Source: Massilia sp. W12
GTDB taxonomy: Bacteria > Pseudomonadota > Gammaproteobacteria > Burkholderiales > Burkholderiaceae_D
Assembly (NCBI RefSeq): GCF_037300705.1
Contig: NZ_CP147776.1
Location: forward strand, 2,046,001 to 2,110,000
Direction: 5' to 3'
DNA length: 64,000 nucleotides
The position numbers and the translations under genes are program-made. This document shows positions 44,662 to 54,646 of this stretch, piece after piece. Positions within the stretch are counted from its first letter, which is position 1. Each line of letters opens with the position of its first letter. Below the pieces are notes generated by a model. That model saw nothing but the letters and a program-made list of their open reading frames with translations. It did not search any database and was not told where the DNA came from.

Positions 44662-45891
44662 ATGAATAAAGCAAGTACGGCAGAGTCAGTCAAACATGCC
44701 GATTTTTCCCCGCGCACCCATGCCAATGGCTTACGCATCGTCTTTTTTATTCTGGTGCTGGACGTTTTGGGCATCAGCTTGTTGTGGCCTGTCACTGCCT
44801 TCATTGTGCAGCGCTACAGCACCGATGCAGTGACGCTGACAATTCTCACTTCGCTGTATTCTTGCGCACAGTTTTTCGCCGCGCCGCTGTTGGGCAAAGT
44901 GAGCGACCGCCATGGCCGCCGCCCGGTGTTAATCATCAGCTTGCTGGGAAGTTGCATCGGCTATGTGATGTTTGGTGTGGGCGGCGCCTTGTGGGTGCTG
45001 CTGTTATCGCGCCTGATTGATGGCGTCACCGCCGGCAATCACGCCGTCGCGGCATCGTTTCTGGCCGATGTTTCCACGCCGGAAACGCGCACCAAAAATT
45101 TCAGTCTGTTTGGCATTGCCTGGGGCATCGGCCTGATTCTTGGCCCCGCCTTGGGGGCGGCGTCAGGACAAATTGATTTGTCTGCGCCGGCCTGGTTGGC
45201 CGCTGCGCTGTCACTCACGGCAATGGTGTTGGGGATTTTCTTTTTGCCGGAATCATTGCCAAAAGAAAAGCGCCAGAAAAGCGCGCTGACAGCGGCCGAT
45301 TTCAACCCCTTTATCAGTATTTGGCAGATCATCCGCCAACCGGCATTGGGCGGTCTGTTCTTGATCATTGCCACCTACAACTTTGTTTACCATGGCTTTG
45401 CCAGCACCGAAGCGCTGTATCTGTTGCAAAAATTCGGCGCCCAGCCCTGGCAAATCGGCGTCATGCTGGCCGTTGGCGGCTTTCTCATGGTCGCCAGCTT
45501 CAAATTGCTGCCGGTGCTGACCGTGCGCTTCGGCGCGCGCAAGGTCATGATGGGCTGTCTGTTGGGCGTGGCCGGCACGATGCTGGCGTTCACCCTGGCC
45601 CCGGCCTTTAACTGGCTGTACCCTGTGGTGGGATTGCGCACCATTGCCGGCGCATTTTTATTTCCGACCATCGGCGCCTTGCTGGCGGCCAATGTCGATC
45701 CGCAGGAACAAGGCGCCATGATGGGCGTAAACACCGCTTTGCAAAGCGCGATGTGCGTGTTTGGCCCGCTCTGGGCCGGCATGCTGTATGACCACGTTAC
45801 CCCCGACGCGGCATATTGGATGGGCGCACTGTTTCTGCTGTTTGCGGCGCTGTATGGCAAATCTCTGCGCATGAATGCGCAGACCCGATAA
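44662..45891 (+). CDS. MFS transporter, putative product exporter
   Basis: This 409-residue inner-membrane protein of the TetA-like drug:H+ antiporter branch has 12 predicted helices. The signature GKVSDRHGRRPVLI lies between helices 2 and 3 (motif A, G-x-x-S-DRxGRR), and AWGIGLILGPALGA is motif C in helix 5, typical of exporters. It lies between the megasynthase and the oxidase genes and probably exports the tetramate product or gives self-resistance. The start at 44662 (MNKASTAESV) has only a weak RBS; an in-frame start at 44593 is possible. Confidence 0.88.
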   Translation: MNKASTAESVKHADFSPRTHANGLRIVFFILVLDVLGISLLWPVTAFIVQRYSTDAVTLTILTSLYSCAQFFAAPLLGKVSDRHGRRPVLIISLLGSCIGYVMFGVGGALWVLLLSRLIDGVTAGNHAVAASFLADVSTPETRTKNFSLFGIAWGIGLILGPALGAASGQIDLSAPAWLAAALSLTAMVLGIFFLPESLPKEKRQKSALTAADFNPFISIWQIIRQPALGGLFLIIATYNFVYHGFASTEALYLLQKFGAQPWQIGVMLAVGGFLMVASFKLLPVLTVRFGARKVMMGCLLGVAGTMLAFTLAPAFNWLYPVVGLRTIAGAFLFPTIGALLAANVDPQEQGAMMGVNTALQSAMCVFGPLWAGMLYDHVTPDAAYWMGALFLLFAALYGKSLRMNAQTR

Positions 45892-45989
45892 GCCGCCGCC
45901 ATCGCACTTCTTATTTTGGGCCTGGATGTTTTACCCCTCTTGATACGACAGCATACCTGGCCCGTGATTTCAATTTGAAAGTGAATTTT

Positions 45990-47681
45990 ATGTCAACCCA
46001 GAAACAATCCGTTATTATCATCGGTGCGGGAATGTCCGGTCTTTCCACGGGCGTCTATGCGCAGATGAATAACTACCAATGTTCGATTTACGAACTGCAT
46101 GACCGCCCGGGCGGATGTTGCACGGCCTGGGATCAAAACGAATATATCTTCGATCCTTGCATCACCTGGCTCAATGGCTGCGGCGGCAATGGCGATGATG
46201 AAATGAGCCAGATCTGGCTGGAACTCAATGCATTGGATGGTAAAAAAATCACCCATGCCAAAGTCTTTAACACCTGCTATGGATTAAACGGCGAAGTTAT
46301 CCGGTTTTATACCGACCCGGATCGCCTGCAACAGCACCTGATCGAATTTTCACCGGAAGATGAAAAGGAAATCAAAGACTTTTGCAAAATCATCCGTCAT
46401 CTGCAAAAAGCGGCCAGACATTATCCGTTTTTAAAATCCCCCGGTCTGCAAAGCAAGACCGAGAAGGCATTGATGATCCTTAAGCTGCTGCCCTATATGC
46501 GCACGCTGATCAAAGCCTTGTCCAATAATCTGCATGATTATTCGCGACGTTTCCGCCATCCATTTTTGCGCGAAGCGATTAATTATGTGATGTATGACAA
46601 GCATGATAATTTCCCGGTTTTCCCCAGCTGCTTCTCACTGGCCTGCGCCGGCGCGGGCAATGCCGGGGTGCCGGAAGGCGGTTCGATGGGTCTGGTGCGC
46701 AGCATTGAACAGCGCTTTATTGAGCTGGGCGGACGCGTCTATTACGACAAAAAAGTGGCGGGGCTGATTATCAAAGAACACCGCGTTGTCGGCGTCAGAA
46801 TGTGGGATGGGCAAGAGCATTATGCCGATAAAGTCGTCAATGCTGCCGATGGCTACAATCTGCTGTACAACATGCTCGAAGGCAAATACATTCCGCCCAA
46901 AGTCGCACAGTTATATGAAGCTGTGAAATCACAGCCGGAAGAAGTATTGTTCCCCAGTCTGGTGATGATGTTTTTGGGAGTGAACGCCGATTACAGCGAA
47001 CTGCCGACTTCGGCCACCATTTTCCTGACGGAAGAAGAAAAGGCGCAACTCACCGGCCTGCAACACGATGTCATCAACATCCAGATCCGCAGCCAACCCT
47101 ATCCGGAACTGGCGCCACAAGGTAAATCAGTGTTGTACGTCGAATATTTCAGCGACCGCGCCGTGTGGCAAGAGCTTGATGCGCGTGACAATGAGAATGT
47201 GGCTTGGCGCTCGGACAGCAATCACATCAGCCGCAAACGCTCCGCCGCATACAAGGCGGAGAAAAAGCGCCTGCGCGATGTTTTGATCGACATTATGGAT
47301 AAATATTATCCCGGGCTGAAAGCCAACCTGGAAAAAACCGATGTCTCCACACCGCTTTCCTTTGAGCGTTACACCCAGAATCATCAAGGCACGATTTATG
47401 GCTGGAATCCATTCCACGAATTGATCAAGGAAATGGAAGACGAAACCGCAGTAACCGGGCCGAAATTGCCGGGGTTGCAAGGTTTATATATGGCCGGACA
47501 CTGGACCCGCCAGGGCGGCGGTTTGATCAATGCCGCCGCCAGTGGCCGTCATGCCGTGCAATACATGTGCCGGGACGATGGCGTGAAATTCAAAGTGACA
47601 TCACGTCAGAACGAGGATTTCAAGCACCGCTGGATCGACGAAACGCCGGCCATTCTGGGCAATGGGCTGAGATCGGTTTGA
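45990..47681 (+). CDS. Phytoene-desaturase-like FAD oxidoreductase (PTM ring-forming type), copy 1
   Basis: This 563-residue flavoenzyme starts with the Rossmann FAD motif IIIGAGMSGLSTGVYAQMN (from about residue 9) and ELHDRPGGCCTAW, as in carotenoid desaturases and the OX/IkaB-type enzymes of PTM clusters. A C-terminal FAD-contact region GLYMAGHWTRQGGGLINAA is present. In PTM pathways these enzymes reduce and cyclise the bound polyene to form five-membered rings. It shares clear similarity with the next gene, so both arose by duplication. The start at 45990 was chosen because the dinucleotide motif follows closely; the longer frame from 45816 overlaps the MFS gene. Confidence 0.88.
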   Translation: MSTQKQSVIIIGAGMSGLSTGVYAQMNNYQCSIYELHDRPGGCCTAWDQNEYIFDPCITWLNGCGGNGDDEMSQIWLELNALDGKKITHAKVFNTCYGLNGEVIRFYTDPDRLQQHLIEFSPEDEKEIKDFCKIIRHLQKAARHYPFLKSPGLQSKTEKALMILKLLPYMRTLIKALSNNLHDYSRRFRHPFLREAINYVMYDKHDNFPVFPSCFSLACAGAGNAGVPEGGSMGLVRSIEQRFIELGGRVYYDKKVAGLIIKEHRVVGVRMWDGQEHYADKVVNAADGYNLLYNMLEGKYIPPKVAQLYEAVKSQPEEVLFPSLVMMFLGVNADYSELPTSATIFLTEEEKAQLTGLQHDVINIQIRSQPYPELAPQGKSVLYVEYFSDRAVWQELDARDNENVAWRSDSNHISRKRSAAYKAEKKRLRDVLIDIMDKYYPGLKANLEKTDVSTPLSFERYTQNHQGTIYGWNPFHELIKEMEDETAVTGPKLPGLQGLYMAGHWTRQGGGLINAAASGRHAVQYMCRDDGVKFKVTSRQNEDFKHRWIDETPAILGNGLRSV

Positions 47682-47775
47682 GCGCCGTCAGCGCCTTATG
47701 CGATGCGCACAGGGCGGGTGAACTCAATTGGCATAAAGACAAATGATGCGGCGCAAGCCGCTTGAATGGAAGAAT

Positions 47776-49491
47776 ATGAGCAATCGACAAACAATGTTAA
47801 TCATCGGCGGCGGATTGGGGGGCTTATCCACCGGCTGCTATGCACAGATGAACGGCTATCAAAGCCATATCGTGGAAATGCACGAAATTCCGGGCGGCTG
47901 TTGCACCGCCTGGGAAAAGGGCGATTTCTGGTTTGACTGGTGCGTCAGCTGGCTCTTGGGCAGCGGCCCGGGTAATGAAATGCATCAAATCTGGCGCGAA
48001 ATCGGCGCACTCGACGGCAAGGAAGTGCGCCACCCGGAAGTCTTTAACATCGTCACCTGCGCGGATGGGCGTTCGGTGCGCTTTTATTCCGACCCCGACC
48101 GCCTGCAAGCGCATTTGATCGAGCTGGCGCCGGAAGATGTGCGCCAGATCCGCCAATTTTGCCAGGGCTTGCGTCAGTTCATCAAAGCCTTGAAGGTCTA
48201 TCCCTTCCTGCGTCCGGTGGGTTTGATGAGCACCTGGGAAAAAGTGCGCATGATGGCCTCATTTATTCCGCACTTTAATTTGATCCGCAAAACCATCACC
48301 GTCTTGATGCGCGACTATTCGGACAAATTCAAATCGCCCTTGCTGCGTGAAGCCTTCAATTTCATCTTGTATGAAAAGCACCCGAATTTTCCGGTGCTGC
48401 CGTTTTACTTCCAGCTCGCCGCCCACGCCATGCACTCCGCCGGCGTGCCGGAAGGTGGTTCGCTTGGCCTGGCCAGGTCGATTGAGGCGCGTTATCAAAA
48501 GCTCGGCGGGCAAGTCAGCTACAACGCCAAAGTGGAAGAGATTCTGGTGGAAAATGATTGCGCAGTCGGCGTGCGTTTAAGCGATGGGCGTGAATTGCGC
48601 GCCGATATCGTGGTTGGCGCCTGCGATGGTTATTCGGCGGTGATGAAAATGCTCAAGGGCCGTTATTTAAATGACACCTGGCGCAAGCTCTACACCGAAA
48701 CCATCAAAAAACCGGAAATGGTGTTCCCCGGCTATTTCACCCTGTTTTTGGGCTTGAACCATGAATTCCCGCAGGCCGAATATTGCACCACCTATTTGCT
48801 GCCGGAAGAATTGATGGCCAAACTGCCCGGCATGCGTCATCCCAGCATCAATGTGCAAGTGCGCAATGCGCTCTACCCGGAACTGGCGCCGCCTGGCAAA
48901 ACCATGCTGTACATCAGTTATTTCTGCGATATCGCGCCGTGGCGTGAATTAAGCCAGGGGCCGGAGCAGGCCAGCCGTATGGAAAAAGGGGTAGAAGTGC
49001 ATACCCTGCCGGTGCGCCGTGGCCGCGCCTATCAATCGGCCAAGCGTGAAGCCAGTGACGCCTTGATCGACTTTTTAGAGCAAAAAATGCCGGGCTTGCG
49101 CGACGCCATCACCGTGCATGACGCCGCCACCCCGCTGACCCAGGTGCGCTACACCGACAATTATGACGGCTCGGTGTTGGGCTGGCAGCCTTTTGTGGAG
49201 AGCGGCGAAACATTGGAGGAGGAAGTCAAGCGCGGCGGTCCGGGTTTGCCGGGATTGAAGAATTTCTATTTCTCAGGCGTATGGATCACCACCGGCGGCT
49301 TGATCCGCGCCGCCACCGCCGGGCGGCATGTGATGCAATTCATTTGCAAAGACGATGGCAAAACCTTCCAGGCCCATGTTGACCCCGAAGCCAAAGCGCC
49401 AACCCACCGCGTGCTGCGTGAACGCAACCCGCACCGCAGCCACGGCGCCACGCCGGATGTGGTGTGGCAACCGGGCGGCAGCACGGTGTAA
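47776..49491 (+). CDS. Phytoene-desaturase-like FAD oxidoreductase, copy 2
   Basis: This 571-residue paralogue of the preceding enzyme has LIIGGGLGGLSTGCYAQMNG as FAD motif, EIPGGCCTAWEKGDFWFDWC, and the C-terminal FYFSGVWITTGGLIRAATAGR. In two-oxidase PTM clusters, one enzyme closes the first ring and the second closes the next. The start at 47776 follows GGAAGA. It starts 95 bases after the previous stop, so it may have its own RBS on the same transcript. No alcohol dehydrogenase follows, which distinguishes this cluster from those making three rings. Confidence 0.88.
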   Translation: MSNRQTMLIIGGGLGGLSTGCYAQMNGYQSHIVEMHEIPGGCCTAWEKGDFWFDWCVSWLLGSGPGNEMHQIWREIGALDGKEVRHPEVFNIVTCADGRSVRFYSDPDRLQAHLIELAPEDVRQIRQFCQGLRQFIKALKVYPFLRPVGLMSTWEKVRMMASFIPHFNLIRKTITVLMRDYSDKFKSPLLREAFNFILYEKHPNFPVLPFYFQLAAHAMHSAGVPEGGSLGLARSIEARYQKLGGQVSYNAKVEEILVENDCAVGVRLSDGRELRADIVVGACDGYSAVMKMLKGRYLNDTWRKLYTETIKKPEMVFPGYFTLFLGLNHEFPQAEYCTTYLLPEELMAKLPGMRHPSINVQVRNALYPELAPPGKTMLYISYFCDIAPWRELSQGPEQASRMEKGVEVHTLPVRRGRAYQSAKREASDALIDFLEQKMPGLRDAITVHDAATPLTQVRYTDNYDGSVLGWQPFVESGETLEEEVKRGGPGLPGLKNFYFSGVWITTGGLIRAATAGRHVMQFICKDDGKTFQAHVDPEAKAPTHRVLRERNPHRSHGATPDVVWQPGGSTV

Positions 49492-50182
49492 GCGGTTTGC
49501 GCAGGCGCAACTGAGCTTGCGCCTGCGCAACCCGTAAGTGAAATCGGATGCCGGCCTTGTGCTTGATCTCTTTAAAGCTCCGGGCTTTTCTCTTCATTAC
49601 CTTCCCATTAGGTAGCCACATCTTCTCCCAGAATGTGTCTGCTGGTGACGTTTGCTATTCAAAAGCAGGTTTTAAGCACGAGCAGATTATCTACATGAAA
49701 ATCACTTGCCAATACATCAATGGATTCTCATTTCACTTACCATATATCCTACATGTAAGTAACTCAACCACTTCAGATACTATTTAAAATTATTTTTTTA
49801 GCAATATTCACGAGTGAGATCTGCAATATTCCCTGCCATCTCTGATCGATAGCTTTTGCACTTAATTGAAGTTTGAATTTCATCGTCAATTAAACACAAC
49901 ATTTCCAGCATGAAATTCTTTCAATAGAATTTCCTTATTGAAACATTCAGGCAGAAAATATTTGTTAAAAACAATCTCCGAACTATCAAGGAGATACACT
50001 CGACTGTATGATCTGATTGAAAAAGCAACTGATTTGTTGATTTTAAAATGAAATGTTTCCTTTATGAAACCAAAGAGGAAGTAATACTTCACGAGTTCAT
50101 GGTTTTGAAAGAAATTGCCTTACACTATGGCTGTTTTTTATTGTTACTTTGTTGAATATCTGATTTTCATGAAAGGGACAGT
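49492..50182. other. AT-rich intergenic region after the tetramate cluster
   Basis: This 691-base stretch has lower GC than both neighbours. A minus-strand frame of 68 codons (49886-50092) and a plus-strand frame (49548-49787) lack RBS and recognisable motifs. It probably holds the promoter of the following three-gene operon. Confidence 0.5.
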
Positions 50183-50677
50183 ATGAGCAGCATTCATCTC
50201 AAAGACATGACAGGGACCGCTTTGGCGGCTGCTACTTTGTCGCCAGATAGCAATGAGCTTTCCATTATCTTTAAGCAAGCCGAATGCATCAATGACGCAA
50301 AAGACCAGCCGGGGCGGATTGAGTCTCTCGATATTCATCTTCATCTGGAATTACAGCTGGATGCGCCCAGCCTTGTGAAATGCGATGCGCGCGGCGCTTT
50401 CATCAATCTGGGACATGACAGCTGGTCTCAACTCAGCATTAATATGGCCGGGCGGCGTAAGCAAGAGCATGGCGGTGAAGAAAGCCGGAATTTTTCTGAA
50501 AGCCTGACTGTGGAAGTCAAGCACAGTTGTGTCTTGTACGTACGTATTCTGGCGCAAAGTTTGCGTGATGCAAGCGATGCGCAAGCCGTGGCCAGCGTGT
50601 ACCTCGACACTCTGGACTTTGCCATTTTCCCAATACCGCAGCGCAAGTTGGCTGGAAAAAACTATCCCGGGCTTTAA
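50183..50677 (+). CDS. Hypothetical protein, first gene of a lipoprotein operon
   Basis: This 164-residue protein has no signal peptide. It is predicted to be mostly beta, with strands such as ESLDIHLHLELQL, ESLTVEVKHSCVLYVRILAQ and VYLDTLDFAIFPI. A well-placed GGGACA precedes the start at 50183. The next gene starts 13 bases after the stop and also belongs to this operon. I do not recognise the family; it may be a cytosolic or non-classically exported component working with the two lipoproteins. Confidence 0.7.
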   Translation: MSSIHLKDMTGTALAAATLSPDSNELSIIFKQAECINDAKDQPGRIESLDIHLHLELQLDAPSLVKCDARGAFINLGHDSWSQLSINMAGRRKQEHGGEESRNFSESLTVEVKHSCVLYVRILAQSLRDASDAQAVASVYLDTLDFAIFPIPQRKLAGKNYPGL

Positions 50678-50690
50678 GCTGGAGGTGCTT

Positions 50691-51308
50691 ATGAATATTC
50701 GTATTTTCACAATAAGCGCATTGACGCTATCACTTAGCGCATGTTCGAGTTTAACCGTGGTTCAACGTAATAGCGCTATCGGCGCCGGCGTAGGCACTGT
50801 TGGCACGTTTGTGCCAGGCAGCAAAATGGAGCAAACCTATTATTTGGGCGTGTTTGATCCGCTTGAGCAATTGCCGCCCACTATTTATCGGGTGCGTGTC
50901 AAAGGCCAGTCAAGCTTTTGGAATCTGACCCGTTATGCCTCAGGCTGGGTGGCGGCGGAAGTGATTGATTCACTCACCAGCAATATCAGCTTCAATAGTA
51001 AAAATGGCAATATCAACTTGGAAAAGAATGAACCGCTCAGCAGAAATGCGCTGAATGGTCGTGGCCTGGTGCTATTTGGCCCGGAAGGCTTCCGTGAAGC
51101 GCCGCGCAACCACCGTCTGGTGATTACCATGGGAGCCAGTCCGGAGAAATTTTTTAATATCGCCAATGAGGCGATGGGTCTGGTCGCGGCTGCTAAGCAA
51201 GGTCAAGGCAGCATTGAATTGGAAAGGAATATGTTCAAAGAAATCCAATTGCTGCAGGCTGAACAGGATATTTTGGATAACATTTATTTTCCAAGCGATA
51301 AAGAATAA
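50691..51308 (+). CDS. Hypothetical lipoprotein, second gene of operon
   Basis: This 205-residue protein has a lipoprotein signal ending LSAC (Cys18), followed by SSL, so outer-membrane sorting is likely. The mature part contains a Gly-rich stretch NSAIGAGVGTVGTFVPGS and predicted mixed alpha-beta structure. The start at 50691 follows GGAGG at good spacing, much better than the in-frame ATG at 50529. It lies between two genes of the same operon. No family is recognised. Confidence 0.72.
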   Translation: MNIRIFTISALTLSLSACSSLTVVQRNSAIGAGVGTVGTFVPGSKMEQTYYLGVFDPLEQLPPTIYRVRVKGQSSFWNLTRYASGWVAAEVIDSLTSNISFNSKNGNINLEKNEPLSRNALNGRGLVLFGPEGFREAPRNHRLVITMGASPEKFFNIANEAMGLVAAAKQGQGSIELERNMFKEIQLLQAEQDILDNIYFPSDKE

Positions 51309-51325
51309 AACTATAGAGGATGATG

Positions 51326-54300
51326 ATGAATTCTAAGAAAAGTATCTGGGCGGTGGCCGCAGCCTCATTATTGAGCGCTTGTTCTGCTTTGCAAGTGGAT
51401 GTGGATGTTTATAAAGGACCTTTAAGCAATCAACAAGAGGTGGAGTATAAGCAATTTGCTGTGATGGCGATTGCGGCCAAACCCCTGATTGCCCATGTGT
51501 TGGAAACGGTCAGATTATCTTCAACCAACAAGAAAGATATGAATCTGAATTTTGTTTTTTTGAAAGGGATTTTGGAGCTTTACAATGATAATTGCCAGAG
51601 ACATTTTGATAATGTTGACGGGTGCAATAATGATAAAAAGGTTGATGTTGAAAACTTCAAGAAAAATTACCAATCTCTGATTGAAGTTTTTAATCGGGAG
51701 TGTGGTGGTGCTGGAATTGTAAAAAATGGATGTAATATTGATCAGTATGCCAGAGAGAAGCTTTCGGTCATCATTCGATATGAGCAAATTCCTGTAAGTG
51801 ATGAAAATCGGATTTATGATTTATTTTCTAAGAGGCTTCAGTTGTGTAAGGAGGAAGGCGCAAATAAAAATGCTTGCATTAGGATTGATGAGGAAATTCA
51901 GAAAGTAGTTTTCTTTTATAATAGTAATGCGTACTTTGATGTTCGGAGTCAGCATGGATTAGATAAATTGGTTAAAGTGTTGATACAGCATTGTGCTGCT
52001 GATATGGGGGCGAGAAATAAATTGGATATTGATGGTGAGAAGTTTAGCTGTGCGGATGTTAAATTAAGACTGGAAGATGCGCTGCTGATGTTTGCAGAAA
52101 AAATATTGTATATTGTAAATAATAAAGATTTGACTGAAATCGGGAATGTGTTGAACGAAAAGGAGAAGGCAAGCTTTGCCCAAAGCATGGCATTTTTGCA
52201 ATCGCTTGGCAATAATCTGATGTTGCTGATTGATGATCTGAAGCGCCAGGAAAAATATTTGGAGAAGCAAAAAAATGCTGGCGCTGTAGAGAGGAATGCT
52301 TATAAGAGCGTGTTCGCCAGCGTCAGTTCTGTGCAGCTTTTTAATAATGTCAAAAACAAATTGCAAGGTAATCTGGAAAGATTAAATGCAAGATTGGAGG
52401 CTGATACAGGTGAAGATGCAGAGGGCAAGCTTGGCGCTACACAGGCTGACCTTGATAAAGAAAGCGAGCAGCTGGTGAATGCAAATAAAAATCTTGTGCT
52501 CGCATATAAAACAATCTCTGGTAATTTAAAAAATTTAAAAGGGCAGAGCGAATTGCTCGGTCAATTCGATTCAAGTGTGATCTCTGATTGGAAGGTTTTG
52601 GATAAGCTTGTTAAAGCTATGCCAAAGGATAAGGCTTATGCGGATTTTTTGAGCGAGATGAGTAATAAATTATCCCTGCTGAATCAAGGTGGCGGCGTGT
52701 CGACGATGGTGCGTGAACGTCGCCAAGCCTCTATTGATTTTCTGGCATTGAATGAAACCAAGGAATTGGCTATCGAAGGGCCCCCGACGGGGATGCTGCG
52801 TGCTCTGGCGCGCGAGTGGGAAAGGAAATTGGAAATAGATTTATTCAATCCTTATGCGGAAATTCAAAAAAAGAAAAAAGAAATGCTGGCGGTGAAAAAT
52901 AGTGTAAATAAAAAGAAACATTCGAAGGAGGATATGAAGAGGGAAATTGCAAGCTATAATGAAGCGCTGACATTATTGCAAGCGCTTCATGTAAATGCAC
53001 TGAGTAAAGAAAAAGAATTGAAATTTGAGAGTAAAGATGGTGTCTCACGGTATAAAGAGCAATTGACGGCTGACTTAAATGCGCTGCCTGAAGCTAAGAC
53101 TGCAGGCGCAGGGTTGAATTTGCTGTTGGGGGAAATTAAGAACGTTAATTTGATTTTCTCTGATGTGGATACTTCATTGATAAAAAAACAAGGCGAGACA
53201 GGGAGGGAAGTATTTGATTTGGTCATAGCGCAATTGCGCTATCAATTACTGGATGCGACGCGGCGAGGGAATGGAGCGGAAGCGGATTTTTTGCAAAAGG
53301 CATTAACATTGGCGCAAGAGCAGCAGGCGAATATGGGTTTTTTACGTCCAGCCAGCAGCTACTTGCGCAATGCATTTGCAAATACGGCAATTCAAGGCAA
53401 TAATCAAATGCCAAACAATCTTCTGTTTAAGTCAATGTTAAGCGGAATTGGTAAGTCTTACGATGATAAATTCTTTGAAACCAAGTTGGAGATGGATAAA
53501 CAATACTGGCAAAATATCAACCAGATCAAGGTGGATGGTGGGGTTGCCAGTAATTTTGCCTTGGTCAAAGATGATGTTGGCAACTGGTACGTAAAAGGGT
53601 TATCCTCTGATCCGGAGGAAATGTTCAGAAGCGCACAAAGTTTAGCCATGTTTAATCTTGGCGGGAAGTTGGATTTGAATTTATTGGGGAATTTGGAGGA
53701 TAGACGTAAATTAAACGATCCAGATTTATCCAGCACTGAGCGTCGGGAATTACAAGACAGGATAGATAAACGCCATGGCAGCAGCGGCGCGGCGACAGCC
53801 GGGATTGCGCGCGTTCATGAGCAGTATAAAAAAGAATATTTGGACGACACTGAGAAAAATCGAAGCAATTTTTTGCTTGCGCTCGCAGGCTTGTCTGAAA
53901 AAATCAGTAACCGCCATAGGAAATTGAGTTTCAGTAAAGATGTGGGTGAGAATCAGGCCAGCCAGAGTGCGTTGAAAGAAGATGCTACGGTAGAATCAAG
54001 GCGTTTTGAGCAGGTTTTGACTGATGCCGCGCCAGTGAAAAACAAGGCGAATTCCACCAAGCCGATTGATGATTTCAAGTTTGCACAAGAGCAGGGTAAG
54101 GCCATAATTGGCGTACTGCGCGAGTTGAAGATTGCCCGCCACAGCATCGCGCAGAAGGTGATGCGCGATGAGCGATTGACTGAACCACAGCTCAAAAAGG
54201 TTGAGGAGAACCAAAAAACATTGATCGCGGCCATGGAAAAACAAAAAAAATTGGATATTGACCTTGAAATCGCCAGGAAAACCGTTGAGATAAAAAAGGG

Positions 54301-54595
54301 ATTGCAAAAAGAGGGTGAACCGGCAAGTAAAGAACTGCTTGATGCAGAAAAAGTATATGTCGATGCAAAAAACACGAGCAACATTAATGAGGGCGAAATC
54401 AATAAGATCAAGGAAGCGCTAAGCGCTGCTCAGGACAACCTGAGATTGGCGCAAAGGAGTCAGAATCAGGCGGCTGAAATCGTCAAAGAAGAGTTTGATG
54501 CCTTGATCCGTAAGCAACTGGCAGATCGGCGGGACGTGGTCAAAGCATTTTTATCCGCTGCCACCAAGCTTGGCGCAGCAGCAGCCAATCAGTAA
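51326..54595 (+). CDS. Giant coiled-coil lipoprotein of unknown function
   Basis: This 1089-residue protein has a lipoprotein signal ending LSAC (Cys19). Most of the mature protein is predicted as long alpha-helices with heptad-like charge, for example around residues 330-400, 520-570 and 990-1075 (KKLDIDLEIARKTVEIKKGL). It carries several Cys in the first 250 residues. The composition is much richer in AT and Lys than the neighbours, suggesting recent transfer. Three ATG codons in a row lie at 51320-51328; AGAGGA best fits the third, at 51326. With the preceding lipoprotein it could form a periplasm-spanning or surface structure; this is inference. Confidence 0.72.
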   Translation: MNSKKSIWAVAAASLLSACSALQVDVDVYKGPLSNQQEVEYKQFAVMAIAAKPLIAHVLETVRLSSTNKKDMNLNFVFLKGILELYNDNCQRHFDNVDGCNNDKKVDVENFKKNYQSLIEVFNRECGGAGIVKNGCNIDQYAREKLSVIIRYEQIPVSDENRIYDLFSKRLQLCKEEGANKNACIRIDEEIQKVVFFYNSNAYFDVRSQHGLDKLVKVLIQHCAADMGARNKLDIDGEKFSCADVKLRLEDALLMFAEKILYIVNNKDLTEIGNVLNEKEKASFAQSMAFLQSLGNNLMLLIDDLKRQEKYLEKQKNAGAVERNAYKSVFASVSSVQLFNNVKNKLQGNLERLNARLEADTGEDAEGKLGATQADLDKESEQLVNANKNLVLAYKTISGNLKNLKGQSELLGQFDSSVISDWKVLDKLVKAMPKDKAYADFLSEMSNKLSLLNQGGGVSTMVRERRQASIDFLALNETKELAIEGPPTGMLRALAREWERKLEIDLFNPYAEIQKKKKEMLAVKNSVNKKKHSKEDMKREIASYNEALTLLQALHVNALSKEKELKFESKDGVSRYKEQLTADLNALPEAKTAGAGLNLLLGEIKNVNLIFSDVDTSLIKKQGETGREVFDLVIAQLRYQLLDATRRGNGAEADFLQKALTLAQEQQANMGFLRPASSYLRNAFANTAIQGNNQMPNNLLFKSMLSGIGKSYDDKFFETKLEMDKQYWQNINQIKVDGGVASNFALVKDDVGNWYVKGLSSDPEEMFRSAQSLAMFNLGGKLDLNLLGNLEDRRKLNDPDLSSTERRELQDRIDKRHGSSGAATAGIARVHEQYKKEYLDDTEKNRSNFLLALAGLSEKISNRHRKLSFSKDVGENQASQSALKEDATVESRRFEQVLTDAAPVKNKANSTKPIDDFKFAQEQGKAIIGVLRELKIARHSIAQKVMRDERLTEPQLKKVEENQKTLIAAMEKQKKLDIDLEIARKTVEIKKGLQKEGEPASKELLDAEKVYVDAKNTSNINEGEINKIKEALSAAQDNLRLAQRSQNQAAEIVKEEFDALIRKQLADRRDVVKAFLSAATKLGAAAANQ

Positions 54596-54646
54596 AGCTT
54601 TAGCGATCCGGCCTTAAGACAGGCCCGGCGGAAGCGTTTGGAATCC

